A stretch of DNA of 64,000 nucleotides from positions 97,107,057-97,171,056 of the forward strand of contig NC_045436.1 in assembly GCF_002776525.5 (NCBI RefSeq), given 5' to 3'. The notes beneath the pieces were generated by a model. It was not told the DNA's origin and searched no databases. It saw only the letters and a program-made list of their open reading frames with translations. Positions 33,000-45,055 of this stretch are shown one piece after another; positions within the stretch are counted from its first letter, which is position 1, and each line of letters begins with the position of its first letter. This stretch comes from Piliocolobus tephrosceles. Its lineage: Eukaryota > Chordata > Mammalia > Primates > Cercopithecidae. The position numbers were made by a program, and so were the translations under genes.

Positions 33000-33960
33000 A
33001 AAGTTCATTCATATCCATCAAATATTTATTAAATAATTACTATGTTCAGGGGCTGGAGGACAGCACTGGAACGAAATAGGAGTTTTCTTTCATAGAGCTC
33101 ATATTCTAGTTGATGGAAGAAACACAGACAAAACTAAGATCCTACAAGAAAATATATAATATTACAGATAATGATAAGTTATATAAAGAAAAAATAAAAA
33201 GAAAGAAGACAAAAGTTCTGGGAAGGAATTAGTATGCTGTCGTGTCTGGGTGGTCAGGGAAGACTTCATTGCATTATTGCAAGGATCTGAAAGAATTAAG
33301 AAACCCAATCACACGGATTTATGGAAAAAAATATTCCAGGCAATGGGAGCAGCACATTCAAGTGCCCTTAGAAAGAATGTTTTTGTCCTATCAAGGAGCA
33401 TTGATTACACCAGTAAGGTGTAGGTGAGTGAGACAGAAAGACAAAAATAGTGATTAAGTCATTAAATTAGTGGTCATGTCAGATTTTGTTGGATTTTTAA
33501 GTCAATTTTATATCTGGGCGTAATTTAATTGAGCTTAGCTTTTAGAAGTGTCACTGTGGTGACTAGTAGAGAAAAGAATGTGAGATTTGGTTAAAGATGA
33601 AATGGCGAGAATTGTTGAAAGCAATTGAAATAATCTAAGGTAGAAATATTGTGATGTAGACCACAGTGGAAGAAGTAGAAGTAGTAAAAATGTCGTTTCG
33701 TTCTGAATCTATTCCAAGGCAGAATCTTTACGGATGACAGATCTTAGCTCTAGGAGACACCATAAGGAGGTTAGGGATGTGTGGGTCATGAGATCAGATT
33801 AAAAAATTTGCAAAAATATGCAGAGACATTTGTCTAAGAGGTGAGGGTTTACCTGGGTTTCTTGGGATTCTTGTTATTGATGTAATTAGGGAAAAGGGTC
33901 AGATAAAAGTCATTCTCAGTTCCCAGCACAGAGTGTGGTGAGGCTATAAGGTGGCAAAGG
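33000..33960 (-). mobile_element. L2 LINE 3' end, antisense
   Basis: Antisense L2: 'atcaaatatttattaaataa' near 33018 (terminus), 'cataggagtt...catagagctcatattctagt' near 33090, 'gtcagggaagacttcattgc' near 33253, 'attccaggcaatgggagcag' near 33333, and a weaker continuation ('ggcgagaattgttgaaagca' near 33605). The order is that of the complement of the L2 3' kilobase. Confidence 0.7.
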
Positions 33961-34574
33961 CATAGTGACTTGAGATTTTCATTAGATGGGGAAAGCAGAA
34001 ATATCAAATCAGTCTTGAAAATGTGTAGAGACAAAGGCAAATACTTATATATAAATATCTTTGTATCAATGTTTGTATAAGAGCAACCTAAGTCTGAAAG
34101 GTTTCTGACAAACTTTGTTATGTAGTTCCATGTAAAAAGGCATGTTCACATGTATATTTAATTATTTAAAAAAAAGCCAAATGGAAAGGAAAGAAAGAAA
34201 AGCCATCTGAAAATTATAGTTAAAATTATATGTATAAAAATGGATGGAAGTGTATCAAAATGTTAATTTTGGTAATTGTTTGCTGATATAATATTGCTAA
34301 TTTCATTTTCTTATTTAAAATGTTTTTTTTTCTATTTTCTTACAAAGAATTTCTTTCTTACAAAGAATCCTATTGTATTTACAATAGTATTAGATAAACC
34401 ATTGTTAATGCACACTCATTGCATATGGAGCAAGTACTTAAACTGTGTATAAATAATGAATTGAGTTTTTAGATAGGAAACAAATTAACAGAATAGTAAT
34501 GATGGAAATAATAGAAGGTAGTAGGTGGAAAATAGACTTTGAGGAGAAATAGTTCTTGTAAAGGTAATGTTTGA
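33961..34574. other. Unassigned AT-rich DNA
   Basis: No gene or repeat family recognised. Confidence 0.4.
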
Positions 34575-34870
34575 GGTTTCATTTATTTATGTATATTTTC
34601 AGCATATATTCACTGAGCATCCATTTCTCTTCTAGAAGGGAGGCTACTCTAGAGAATGAGAGAAAAGTCTCACATCCTCACAGAGTCTAGTCTTTGGAAA
34701 CAGGACCAAAGAATAAAACAAACAGAAATAAAACAGCAATAAGTACTACAAAAAATGCAAACAAACAAAAAAGGACCCCTGAGTAATATAATAAATAGTG
34801 TCTAATGGGCTAATTTGATTAAGTATTTGGGGAAAACTTTCCTTAGGTTGGTAGATTGCTCTGAAATTTA
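34575..34870 (-). mobile_element. L2 LINE fragment, antisense
   Basis: Second antisense L2-like 3' piece: 'atattcactgagcatccatt' near 34606, 'acagagtctagtctttgg' near 34681, 'ggaaaactttccttagg' near 34832, parallel to 33000-33270. Strongly diverged. It could be a second L2 or a duplicate of the first. Confidence 0.5.
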
Positions 34871-35021
34871 AATGCTAGGAAAGATTAACTTTTAAAATTT
34901 ACAATTGTAGTTATTTCTCAATTTGACTATCTCAAAACATTATGCTTAAGTAATATCAATATGAATAAAAACAGATTATTGTTTCTATTTTTAATTTGCT
35001 ATTAAATTACATCATGCAAAT

Positions 35022-35391
35022 AACACCATGGAATGAAATTCAACCCCAAAACAGAATGAGATCATATCTTTTTCAGGGACATGGATGGAGCTAGAGACCA
35101 TTATCATTAGCAAAATAACACAGGAACAGAAAACCAAATAACTCATGTTCTCACTCATGAGTGGGAGCTAAATTATGAGAACACATGGACTCATAGAGGG
35201 GGAAAAACACACAGTGGGGCATTTCAGAGGGTGGAAGGTGGAAGAAGAGAGAGAATCAGGAAAAAATAACCAATGGGTACTAGGCTTGATACCTCGGTGA
35301 GGAAATAATCTGTACAACAAACTCCTATGACATGGATTTACCTATGTAATAAAATTGCACTTGTACCCCTGAACTTGAAATAAAAGTAAAA
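35022..35391 (+). mobile_element. L1 3' end, 5'-truncated
   Basis: Sense L1: end of ORF2 ('gacatggatggagctagaga' near 35079, 'actcatgttctcactcatga' near 35142), then the 3'UTR ('caccttggta'-like, 'gatacctcggtgaggaaata' near 35290) and an A-rich tail ('aaataaaagtaaaaaat'). About 370 bases remain. L1PA/L1PB-like. Confidence 0.9.
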
Positions 35392-35604
35392 AATATTGTC
35401 TAATTATATTTGATACCTATTTGGGAACTGGTTGATTTATAGTTATTTGTTTATATTTTCATTTGGTGAATAGGATTTTTTACTTATTACTTTATCCTTC
35501 CTTTTTGGTTAGAGCATTATGCCATTGGATAGTCAAGTAATACATTGACGAAGATTTCTCTCAGCATTTTAGTGATAGTCAGGATGTTTTTTCCTTAACA
35601 TTGT
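35392..35604. other. Unassigned AT-rich DNA
   Basis: Short spacer without recognised features. Confidence 0.4.
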
Positions 35605-35612
35605 TCTCTCAA

Positions 35613-36626
35613 TGCATTCTTCATGGGGTTGTTTGTTTACTTCCTGTAAGTTTGTTTAAGTTCTTTGTAGATTCTGGATATTAGCCCTTTGTCAGAAGGA
35701 TACATTGCAAAAATTTCCTCCCATTCTGTAGGTTGCCTGTTCACTCTGATGATAGTTTCTTTTGCTGTGCAAAAAGTGGGCAAAGGATATGAACAGAAAC
35801 TTCTCAAAAGAAGACATTTATGTGGCCAATAAGCATATGAAAAAATATTCATCATCACTGGTCATTAGAAAAATGAAAATCAAAACCACAATGATACACC
35901 ATCTCATGCCAGTTAGAACTGCGATCATTAAAAAGTAAGGAAACAGCAGATGCTGAAGAAGATATGGAGAAATAGGAATGCTTTTCTACTGTTGATGGGA
36001 GTGTAAATTAGGTTCAAACCTTGTGGAAGATACTGGGGCAAATCCTCAAGGATCTAGAACCATAAATACCATTTGACCCAACAATCCCATTACTGGGTAT
36101 ACACCCAAAGGATTATAAATCATTCTACTATAGACACATGCACATGTATGTTTATTGCAGCACTGTTCACAATTGCAAAGACTTGGAACCAACCAAAATG
36201 CCCATCAATGATAGAATGGATAAAGAAAATGTGGCACATATAAGCCATGGAATACTACGCAGTCATGAAGAAGGATGAATTCATGTCCTTTGCAGGGACA
36301 TGGATGAAGTCAGAAACCATCATTCTCAGCAAGCAAACACAGAAACAGAAAACCAAACGCCACATGTTCTCACTCATAAATGGGAGTTGAACAATGAGAA
36401 CACATGGACACAGGGAGGGGAACATCACACACTGGGGCCTGTCCGGGCATGGGGGGTTAGGAGGGGAATAGCATTAGGAGAAATACCTAATGTAGATAAT
36501 GGGTTGATAGGTGCAGCAAACCACCATGGCACATGTATACCTATGTAACAAACTTTCTAGTTCTGCACATATATCCCAGAACTTAAAGTAAAAAAACATA
36601 TAAATAAAATAAAGGTAAAAAAAAAA
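35613..36626 (+). mobile_element. Twin-primed L1 with 5' inversion
   Basis: The first ~160 bases (35613-35773) are L1 ORF2 in antisense orientation. From 35774 ('gtgggcaaaggatatgaaca') the sequence is sense L1 running to the 3'UTR and A-tail at 36590-36626. On the element the two pieces are adjacent, so the 5' part was inverted on insertion, the hallmark of twin priming. The direct repeat 'tctctcaa' at 35605-35612 and 36627-36634 is the likely target duplication. The 3'UTR ('ggtgcagcaaaccaccatgg' near 36512) is L1PA-like. Confidence 0.92.
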
Positions 36627-36634
36627 TCTCTCAA

Positions 36635-37138
36635 CACAAAGTTAAAGAGTTATACACATTATCATAAAATCTGAAAAAAATATTTAAACCAATATCACAA
36701 AAACTTGCATTAAAACAGAAGAATCTCAACCTACTTCCATCTGGATTTTTAGACTTAGAAAAACATATTGTTTGTCCTTGGTTTTTCTCTTGCTTGCCAG
36801 ATCACAAATATATTTGATTGCTGGAAGATAAAATATGCATATCAATAATTTTCATATATGACTGTAATAAACATGTTTATAACACAATTTTCTGTTGTAT
36901 ATGATTAATGATATGATTAATATATATACTTTTGTATATATATTTTAAATTAAAACAAAAAAGATATAAACACTTTCCTTTGGTTTATTTGTATGAAATG
37001 ATTTCTTATATGTATTTGTAATTGTAATTTTAAATATTTAAGTTTTTACATTACATGAATTTACAACTTACATTTAACAATGCAATTATACACTTAATTT
37101 TTAAATAATACTGCTTATAATTTTATTATCCTTTTATA
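36635..37138. other. Unassigned very AT-rich DNA
   Basis: Includes short TA repeats near 36910-36945. No gene or named repeat recognised. Confidence 0.45.
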
Positions 37139-39041
37139 TATTATTTTTACTTCTATTTTTAGTTCAGGGGTACATGTGCAGTCTTGTTACATCAGTAAAT
37201 TTGTTTCATGGGGATTTGTTGTACAGATTATTTCATCACCCAGATATTAAGCCTAGTATCTATTAGCTATTTTTTCTGATTCTCTCCCTCCTCCCACCCT
37301 CCATCTTTCTATATGCACCAGAGTGTGCTGTTCCCCTCTATGTGTCCATGTGTCCTCATCATTTAGCTCCCACTTATATGTGATAAAAAGTGATACTTGG
37401 TTTTCTGATCCTATGTTACAGTTTACTAAGGATAATGGCCTCCAGTTCCATCCATGTTCACCAGAGGACATGATCTCGTTCTTTTTTATGGCTACGTAGT
37501 ATTCCTGGTGTATATGTACCACAATTTCTTTATCCAGTGTGTAATTAATGGACATTTAGGTTGATTGCATGTTTTTCCTATTGTGAACAGTGTTGCAATG
37601 AACATACCTGTGCATGTTTGTAATACAATGTTTTACATTCCTTTGAATATATACCCAGTAACGGGATTGCTGGATCAAGTGGTATTTCTTTCTGTCTTTT
37701 GATTTTTGAGGAATCGCCACACCATCTTCTACAATGGTTGCACTAATTTACACTCCCTCCAACAATGTATAAGTGTTGTTTTTTCTTCATAACCTCACCA
37801 GCATCTGTTATTTTTTGACTTTTTAATAATACTCATTCTTACTGGTGCAAGATGGTGTCTCCTTATGGTTTTGATTGGAATTTATCTAATGATTAGTGAT
37901 GTTGAGCATTTTTTGCACATGCTTAATGGCTGTATATATGAGGTCTTCTTTTGGAAAATGTTTTTTCATGTTCTTTGCTCACTTTTTTTAGGTTTTTTTT
38001 TTTTTTTTTCTTGTAAATTTAAGTTCCTTATAGATACTAGATGTTAGATCTCTGTCAGATGCAAAGTTTGCAAAAACTTTCTCCCATCTGTAAGTTGTCT
38101 TTTTACCTGGTTGGTAATTTCTTTTGCTGTGAAGAAGCTCTTTAGTTTAATTAGGTCTCATTTGTCAATTTTTGCTTTTGTTGCAATTGTTTTCGGCATC
38201 TTTGTCATGAAATCTTTGCCCATGCCTATGTCCTGAATGCTAATGCCTAGGTTGTCGTCCAGAGTTTTTGTACTCTTGGGTTTTACATGTAAGTCCTTAA
38301 TCCATCATGAGTTAAATTTTGTATATGATGTAAGGAAGAGGTCCAGTTTTGATCTTCTACATATGGCTAGCCAGTTATCCAGCACTACTTATTGAATAGA
38401 AAATATTTTCCCCTATTGCTTATTTTTGTCAGGTTTGTCAAAGATCAGATAGTAGTATGTGTACAGTCTCCTTTCTAGGTTCTGTATTCTGTTCCATTGG
38501 TCTATGTGTCTGTTTTGCACAAGTACCATGCTGTTTTGGTTACTGTAGCCCTGTAAAATAGTTTGAATTGAGGGGCTAACTTCCAGCTTTCTTCTTTTTG
38601 CATAGGATTGACTTGGCTATTTGGGCTCATTTTTGGTTCTATATGAATTTCAAAATATTTTTTCTAGTTCTATGAAGAATTGTCAATGATAGTTTAATAG
38701 GCACAGCATTGAAGCTGTAAATTACTTTGGTAAGTATGGTCATTTTAACTATATTGATTCTTCCTATCTATGACCATGTAATGTTTTTACATTTGTTTGT
38801 GACATCTCTGATTCCTTTGAGAAGTGGTTTGTAGTTCTCCTTGTAGAAATCTTTCACCTTCCTAGTTAGCTGTATTCCTAGGTGTTTTATTCCTAAAAAT
38901 TTTATTCTTTTTGTGAGAACTGAGAATGGGAGTTTGTTCCTCATTTGGCTCTCAGATTGACTCTTGTTGGCATATAGGAATGCTAGCATTTTTTCCACGT
39001 TGATTTTGTAACCTGAGATTTTGCTGAAGTTGTCAGCTTGA
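37139..39041 (-). mobile_element. L1 LINE, 5'-truncated, antisense
   Basis: About 1.9 kb of antisense L1 from the 3'UTR ('ttcatggggatttgttgtac' near 37205, 'ctccctcctcccaccctcc' near 37284; older L1PA or L1PB type) through the ORF2 C-terminal half to 'gagattttgctgaagttg' near 39015. The minus frame 38768-39097 is an ORF2 relic (109 codons), and other frames are broken. Confidence 0.92.
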
Positions 39042-39487
39042 AATAAAAAGTAATTCAGATACAGAAAAAAATTGGGGCTGAAAATTATGAAAGACAAATA
39101 TTCAGATTTATTACAGCATTTATTATATTATTATCTATATTCCATTAGTTTGATATATGAAAAAGCAAATGCACATAATTAAAAATCTTGAAGGAATTCA
39201 TGTTATAGAACTACTTCTTTTATACATTTCTAACCATTTGGTTGAACTCACACAAGAAGATCTTTAAAAATATGACATGACTGAGGAATCATAGTACCTC
39301 TAGGAGAGGGATAGAACTCTGTCATAAATATTTAATTCATAAGTAAAATTATTTTCAATTTTAATGTTAACTTTAACAAAATGAAAATATATTAGCCTCC
39401 ATTTGTGGAAAAAAGCACCAAATATTTTGAGAAAACCTAACTTATTATTATCTGTTACAAAATGAGCAAGTAAACCATGTTGTACAT
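39042..39487. other. Unassigned DNA
   Basis: No gene or repeat family recognised. Confidence 0.4.
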
Positions 39488-39500
39488 TCTATGTGCTTTT

Positions 39501-39713
39501 TTTTAAATTATACTTTAAGTTCGAGGGTACATGTGCATAACGTGCAGGTTTGTTACATATGTATACTTGTGCCATGTTGGTGTGCTGCACCCATCAACTC
39601 GTCTGCACCCATCAGCTCGTCATTTACATCAGGTATAACTCCCAATGCAATCCCTCCCCCCTCTCCCCTCCCCCCTCCTCCCTCCTTGTGATAGGCCCCG
39701 GCGTGAGATGTTC
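39501..39713 (-). mobile_element. L1PA 3'UTR stub, antisense, with target duplication
   Basis: Only about 210 bases of L1PA 3' end remain: T-run, 'tatactttaagttcgagggt' near 39510, 'gtgcaggtttgttacatatg' near 39542, the C-rich tract at 39650-39685, and 'ataggccccggcgtgagatg' at the end. 'tctatgtgctttt' occurs on both sides (39488-39500 and 39714-39726). The Pro-rich plus-strand frame 39491-39691 is the polypyrimidine tract, not a gene. Confidence 0.93.
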
Positions 39714-39726
39714 TCTATGTGCTTTT

Positions 39727-40938
39727 TAATGCTTGGATATATTAAATCTTAACCCAATTTACTTGCTTCACTTGCTGATCCGTACATTCTATTGTATTGA
39801 ACTGTAGAAAATAATTTTAAGCACAACATAAACTTTTACTTAATTTATATTTAAACTTTTTTGTTGTTTTTTACATTTAGTTGACACTTACTCCTCTGCT
39901 TAACTTTGTTATGAATTAAAATGGAGTAAGTTTGCTTTGCTGATATTCTGGATAGGACATACAGAATGCTGATAAAAGTTGAGACGGTAGCAACAGCTGA
40001 ATGTTGACAGCCTTAAAGATTTTGTGTTATTTTGCACCAGAGTGACATAGTACTTTTTGTCCTTTCCTTTCAGAAACACAGTAATGGACAGAAACAGTGT
40101 CCAAAAGAGATGCAATCAGCTAGGGATAGATAAAATATGACTAGTGAGAACTCAGCAGAATTTGTTAATAAAAACTATAAAAATAGTGGCTTAATATTTT
40201 TTGAATGGTGTCCTTTCACAAAGAAAGCAGAACTGGCAGATTAATAGTAGGTATTTTGTTGAATGAGACATTTTAAAACTTCTAAATTTATTCTCAACTT
40301 TGATTGATGCTGAGGTATGTAATTTGGTTATCTATTTTGTATTGTCTGACTCTAAAAATACTTTAAACGTGTATAGATAGAAGGCTCTAGTAACACTTTT
40401 AAAGTATTTGCATTGTACATTTTATACACATAATGTGGATGGTTTCTCATGACATGATTGTCTGTAGATAGAAGGCTGTATGAGTACTTTTCTAAAAGCT
40501 GATGACACAAACAGAAAAAAAAAAAAGTGATGATGGAAACCAACAAAAATATACCTGAGCTAAACAGGACTTATTAATTCATCAGGAAAACCTTGGCATG
40601 AGAAGTAAAAGACAGAATTAATGGACTAAAGAATCAATGGGAGAGAGAAAATAAGAGTATCTAAACAGTATAAGCGCAGTTAGGAGGCAAAGGTTATGAG
40701 GCATAATTGCTAATAATTGTATCAGTTATTCATGCCCTAAGTTAAAGAAGAAAATTATTTTTTCTCAGATATGCCCATTAAGAAGTGCAGAAATATTCTG
40801 GAGTCAGAGTGAAAAAGAAAAACTTATCATGTTCTATGATGGATATTTTGTAGTAGAATTCAATTTACATTTATGATTCCTCATACAGTTTTTAAAACTC
40901 TGCAAAACAATAATAAAGTAACTTCATCATAGAGCCTA
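39727..40938. other. Unassigned AT-rich DNA
   Basis: 1.2 kb without a recognisable gene, RNA gene or named repeat. Confidence 0.45.
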
Positions 40939-42092
40939 TTTTTTAAAATTATACTTTAAGTTCTAGGATCCATGTGCAGAACATGCAGGTTTGTGAAATA
41001 GGTATACACGTGCCATGATGGTTTGCTGCACCCATCAACTGGTCATCGACATTAGGATGACGTCGTCTACATGCACATTGATTTTGTATCCTGAGACTTT
41101 GCTGAAGTTGCTAATCAGTTTATTAGTATTTCTCCTAATGCTATCCCTCCCCTAATCTCCCACCTCTCAACAGGCACTGGTGTGTTATGTTGCCCTCCCT
41201 GTGTCCATGTTTTCTCATTGTTCAACTCCTATTGATAAGTGAGAATATGGGATGTTTGATTTTCTGTTCCTGTGTTAATTTGCTGAGAATGATGGTTTCC
41301 AGCTTCATCCATGTCCCTGCAAATGACATGAACTCATCCTTTTTTATGGCTGCACAGTATTCTATGGTGTATATGTGCCACATTTTCTTTATCCAGTCTA
41401 TCATTGATGGACATTTGGGTTGGTTCCAAGTCTTTGCTATTGTGAACAGTGCTGCAATAAACATATGTGTGCATGTGTCTTCACAGCAGAATTATTTATA
41501 TTCCTTTCTATATATAACCAAAAATGGGATTGTTGGGTCAAAGGGTATTTCTGGTTCTAGATCACTGAGGAATTGCCACACTCTCTTCCACAATGGTTGA
41601 ACTAATTTACACTCCCACCAACAGTGTAAAAGTGTTCCTGTTTCTCCACATCCTCTCCAGCATCTGGTGTTTCCTGACTTTTTAATGATCCCCATTCTAA
41701 CTGGCATGAGATTGCATCCCATTGTGGTTTTTATTTGCATTTCTCTAATGACCAGTGTTGATGAGTTTTTTTTATATGTTTGTTGGCCACATAAATGTCT
41801 TCTTTTGAGAAATGTCTGTTCATATCCTTCACCCATTTTTGATGGATTTTTTTTCTTGTAAATTTGTTCAGGTTCTTTGTAGATTCTGGATATTAGCCTT
41901 TTGTCAGATAGATGATTGCAAAATTCTCTCCCATTCTGTAGGTTGCCTGTTCATTCTGATGATAGTTTCTTTTGCTGTGTAGAAGCTCTTTAGTTTCATT
42001 AGATCCCATTTGTCAATTTTGACTTTTATTGTGATTCCTTTGGTTGTTTTCATCATGAAGTCTTTGCCCATGCCTATGTCCTGAATGATATT
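40939..42092 (-). mobile_element. L1PA/L1PB LINE, antisense, with internal insertion
   Basis: Antisense L1 3' end: T-run, 'attatactttaagttctagg' near 40950, 3'UTR, then ORF2 to 'catgcctatgtcctgaatga' near 42070. The plus-strand frame 41187-41600 (137 codons, the longest in the window) is antisense to L1 ORF2 and has no function of its own; the minus frames 41222-41464 and 41492-41836 are the true ORF2 direction. Inside the 3'UTR a ~70-base foreign piece sits at 41057-41127. Confidence 0.92.
41057..41127 (-). repeat. Small templated insertion of ORF2 sequence in L1 3'UTR
   Basis: The normal 3'UTR reads '...gacattag' directly followed by 'tatttctcctaatgctatcc'. Here ~70 bases stand between. 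Their second part ('ttgattttgtatcctgagac' from 41079, through 'gctgaagttgctaatcag') is antisense L1 ORF2 from far upstream in the element. The first ~17 bases ('gatgacgtcgtctacat') have no obvious source. Confidence 0.8.
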
Positions 42093-42095
42093 GCA

Positions 42096-42262
42096 TGATA
42101 GGTACAGCTAGATGGGGGAGTGAGTTCTCATATTTTGTAGCACTATATGACGAATATGATTAACTATAATTTATTACATGTTTTCAAAAAGCTAGAAGAG
42201 ATAATTTTGAATGTTGACAACACAAATAAATATTAATAGCAAATGTTTGAGGTGCGGGATGG
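42096..42262 (+). mobile_element. L1M 3'UTR fragment
   Basis: Sense old-L1 3' end piece: 'tttgtagcactatatgacga' near 42135, 'ttaactataatttattacat' near 42160, 'aaagctagaagagataattt' near 42188 and 'tgtttgaggtgcgggatgga' near 42244. It abuts the antisense L1 on its left and has no A-tail. Confidence 0.65.
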
Positions 42263-42479
42263 AGAAAAAACTACAACAATAAAGAATCTGATCACTTCTG
42301 AATGCCTTAATTTTGAAAAAAGAAAAAACAACAACAAAAACAGCAAACTCTACATGACTTTTACCACCAGACTTTCAGTCCTCTATTGTCTACTTGAACA
42401 GAAATCTTCTGCAGCTGTGGATTTTGTTTTGTTTTGTTTTTTACTTTACAATATTTTTGAGTAATGCCTCTGCTTTTCT
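42263..42479. other. Unassigned DNA
   Basis: Short A-rich spacer; no gene. Confidence 0.4.
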
Positions 42480-42900
42480 ACCATGAGTGAAGTCCAAGTT
42501 AGGTGAAACAATGGCAAGCACCTTACTTCAATTCTCCAAGTAGTCAGACAGGTTAAAACAAACAATATTGTTTGCAAATAAGGTATCCTCTGCTCCCACC
42601 AGATCCAGGGACTAGCATCCAAAACTTGGAATACAGGCTGCTCCCATCAACACACTGCCAAGCAGAGGAAGAAGGTGGAGCTAGTGCAAATGAAAATGTC
42701 TCAAAACTTGTTTTTTTACTATTTTAAAGGCCCTTTTCCTTGGTTCAGTGTTCTTTTGATTAATATAAACCCTTGGCTGTTTTCCAGAGTTGTGGCAAAG
42801 CTGATTCTGCCACTGTTTGCAAGATCTGTTGATGTCTCTTTGAACTGATGGGCCATAAGAGCTGCCTACTTCACCATGTTTGCTGATGTCACTCTGGTGG
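42480..42900 (-). mobile_element. L1M 5'UTR fragment, antisense
   Basis: On the minus strand the right edge reads 'gacatcagcaaacatggtga' then 'agtaggcagctctta', comparable to the start of old L1M elements ('catcagcaaaatggtgaaataggcagctcc'). The following part ('ccacaactctggaaaac', minus strand) fits the same 5'UTR. No ORF follows. Family assignment from memory. Confidence 0.55.
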
Positions 42901-43610
42901 TTGATAGCTTTAGAATACCTATTTTCATCAGGTAATATTGGTTCCTTCAGTATGACTGAATTGACTTAATTGAACAAATAGAAAGTAATTTGTTGTATAT
43001 AGGTCTGTTGTACTGAGGTTTAACTTATATAAATAAAATATTTACAGTGACAAAATTATTTTATTTATACATTTTCTTTGAATAGTATTTCTAAGCCCCA
43101 AATACATTGTTCTTACCATCTCAAAAGAATTGACGTCTATGGATCATCATAATAGACACATGAGAGATGCTTTTAACCTTATGCATTAAAAGTTTGATAT
43201 CCCCAAAAAGCTTATAATAGCACTGAAAAGAGGAGAGCATAAGAAGCTAACGTCTGACAATCCACTACCAGTAATATGGGTTGAATGTAAAACCATAATC
43301 CTGAGTGAGTCACTTTATTCTTTGAATCAGAAATAATAAAGGTGTCAACAACAACAAAAAAGGGTTTTTTTAGAAAAGTATTTTGATTTAACTCTGTTCT
43401 ATTTGTCACCAGTAAATGCTGTCTACACTGCATCAAAATCAGAAAATGGATGACCCATCTCCTGCATGAGGTTATTTTCACCAGCAGCAGGAATCTTTGT
43501 CTCTTTTGTCTGACCAGAACCTTTCTTTATCCTCAGAGGAAACAACTTCTCATAACAACCTTAAACTGGTTCAGTCATAACAACACGAACAATTTTGGCA
43601 TATTTTTTGG
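42901..43610. other. Unassigned DNA
   Basis: No gene or named repeat recognised; the minus frame 43212-43481 has no recognisable domain. Confidence 0.4.
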
Positions 43611-43623
43611 AAATAATTAGTTT

Positions 43624-43774
43624 TGGGTTGAATGTGGTGGCTCATGCCTATAATTCTAGCACTTTTAGATGCGGAAGTAGGAGAATCACTTGAGCCCTGG
43701 AGTTCAAGACCAGCCTGGACAACACAGTGAAACTTCATTTCTGCTAAAAAAGAAAAAAGCAAAATAAAAAAGGA
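43624..43774 (+). mobile_element. Free left Alu monomer-like SINE (FLAM) with target duplication
   Basis: Single left-arm Alu-like unit: 'gtggtggctcatgcctataa' near 43634, 'gagttcaagaccagcctgga' near 43700, then an A-rich tail, without a right arm. The 13-base duplication 'aaataattagttt' flanks it (43611-43623 and 43775-43787), so it inserted as a monomer and is not a broken dimer. Confidence 0.85.
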
Positions 43775-43787
43775 AAATAATTAGTTT

Positions 43788-45055
43788 CGCAACAGTGTCT
43801 TAGAAAGATCACAGATACACATCTAAATAATCCAACTGGTCCCATGTAAGTCTTGCTAAACCTTTCACATCAGAGACCTGATAGAAATTAAGCTAACTGT
43901 TATGAGCATCAGTATTCTACTGCCAGCATATGCCAGATGATAGAATCTGACAGCAGCAAAATGGATTGTAGGTGCTAGATAATGACATCGCACATATTTT
44001 TTAAAAATTTTTTTGGCAAATGCTAAGCATGATTAATAAACCAGAATTCAAACAATTGTATGACAAGTTAGGTTCAGAGGAAAAAAAAAATATGTCATAA
44101 AGACACTGACAATATGAAACAAAAAGAAAAATTTGTTTTTGATTAAACCAACAAGGAACTAGAAACACACGGGGAATATAATATTTCAAAAAAAGGTTTG
44201 TTACTGCTTCTAGTTTCTTAATCCGTACATATTTTACATATCATAATTTTTGACAGAATCCTCAATGGCCTTGAATTTACTAAAGGCAATACAGATTGCT
44301 TGGTTCTCAGCAGCATTCACAACTAGTGTAGACCATGCTTTGATTCTCGAATTTTTTCTTTCTTTGGATGCCATTGATAGAACATATGGAGAAGCACAAT
44401 GCCATAATTTCTGTCTCTATTATTCCTTGATTTTCAGATAAAATTGATGTCTTCTTATATGCTTCTCTTTCTGCAGAATGTGTTTTCATGTAAAAACTTT
44501 ATATATTTTAAATGTTTTGGCATATAAATGACAATGAAACTGTATTAGACAAGTTTTTTATTGATAGACTTATGTGCTTATCTATAGAAAAAATAATTGA
44601 GGCTAAATTATGTACCTTTCATAGTTTCATGTAATGTTTTGTCAGGTTCATTAAACAGTTGAAAACTATATAACATCAACTGACTTTTCTTAACTTGTGC
44701 TTCCAACATTACAACTCCATGAAATCCCTGTAATACCATTTCTGTCATAATAATTATTGACATTATTTTTTCCATTTATATAAATTTATGTCTCTTGAGT
44801 AGATGGCAGAACAAAAAGCAAAGTTGTTATATTGCAGAAGAAAATACTCACACTTCCTCAGTGCTAGATATGGTCTCCTGGGGAAACCAGTGTGACAAGT
44901 AATCTCTATCCCTACTTAGTAGACTGCTTGTTAAAATGATGTCAGTTTACTGCCCAGCACTAACATGACATAAAGTTTTAGACTGTTAAATACTTTCCAT
45001 TATTGTTAACATAAGTACTTTTTAGACACTCTCTTGAAGGATGAGTTTCATGCTT
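43788..45055. other. Unassigned AT-rich DNA
   Basis: 1.27 kb with no gene, RNA gene or named repeat recognised. Confidence 0.45.

Noticed and set aside
39491..39691. Proline/serine-rich small protein
   Set aside because: It is the polypyrimidine tract of an L1PA 3'UTR.
41187..41600. Longest open frame (137 codons, plus strand)
   Set aside because: It is antisense to L1 ORF2 in the L1 at 40939-42092, with low-complexity hydrophobic content; such frames recur in antisense L1.
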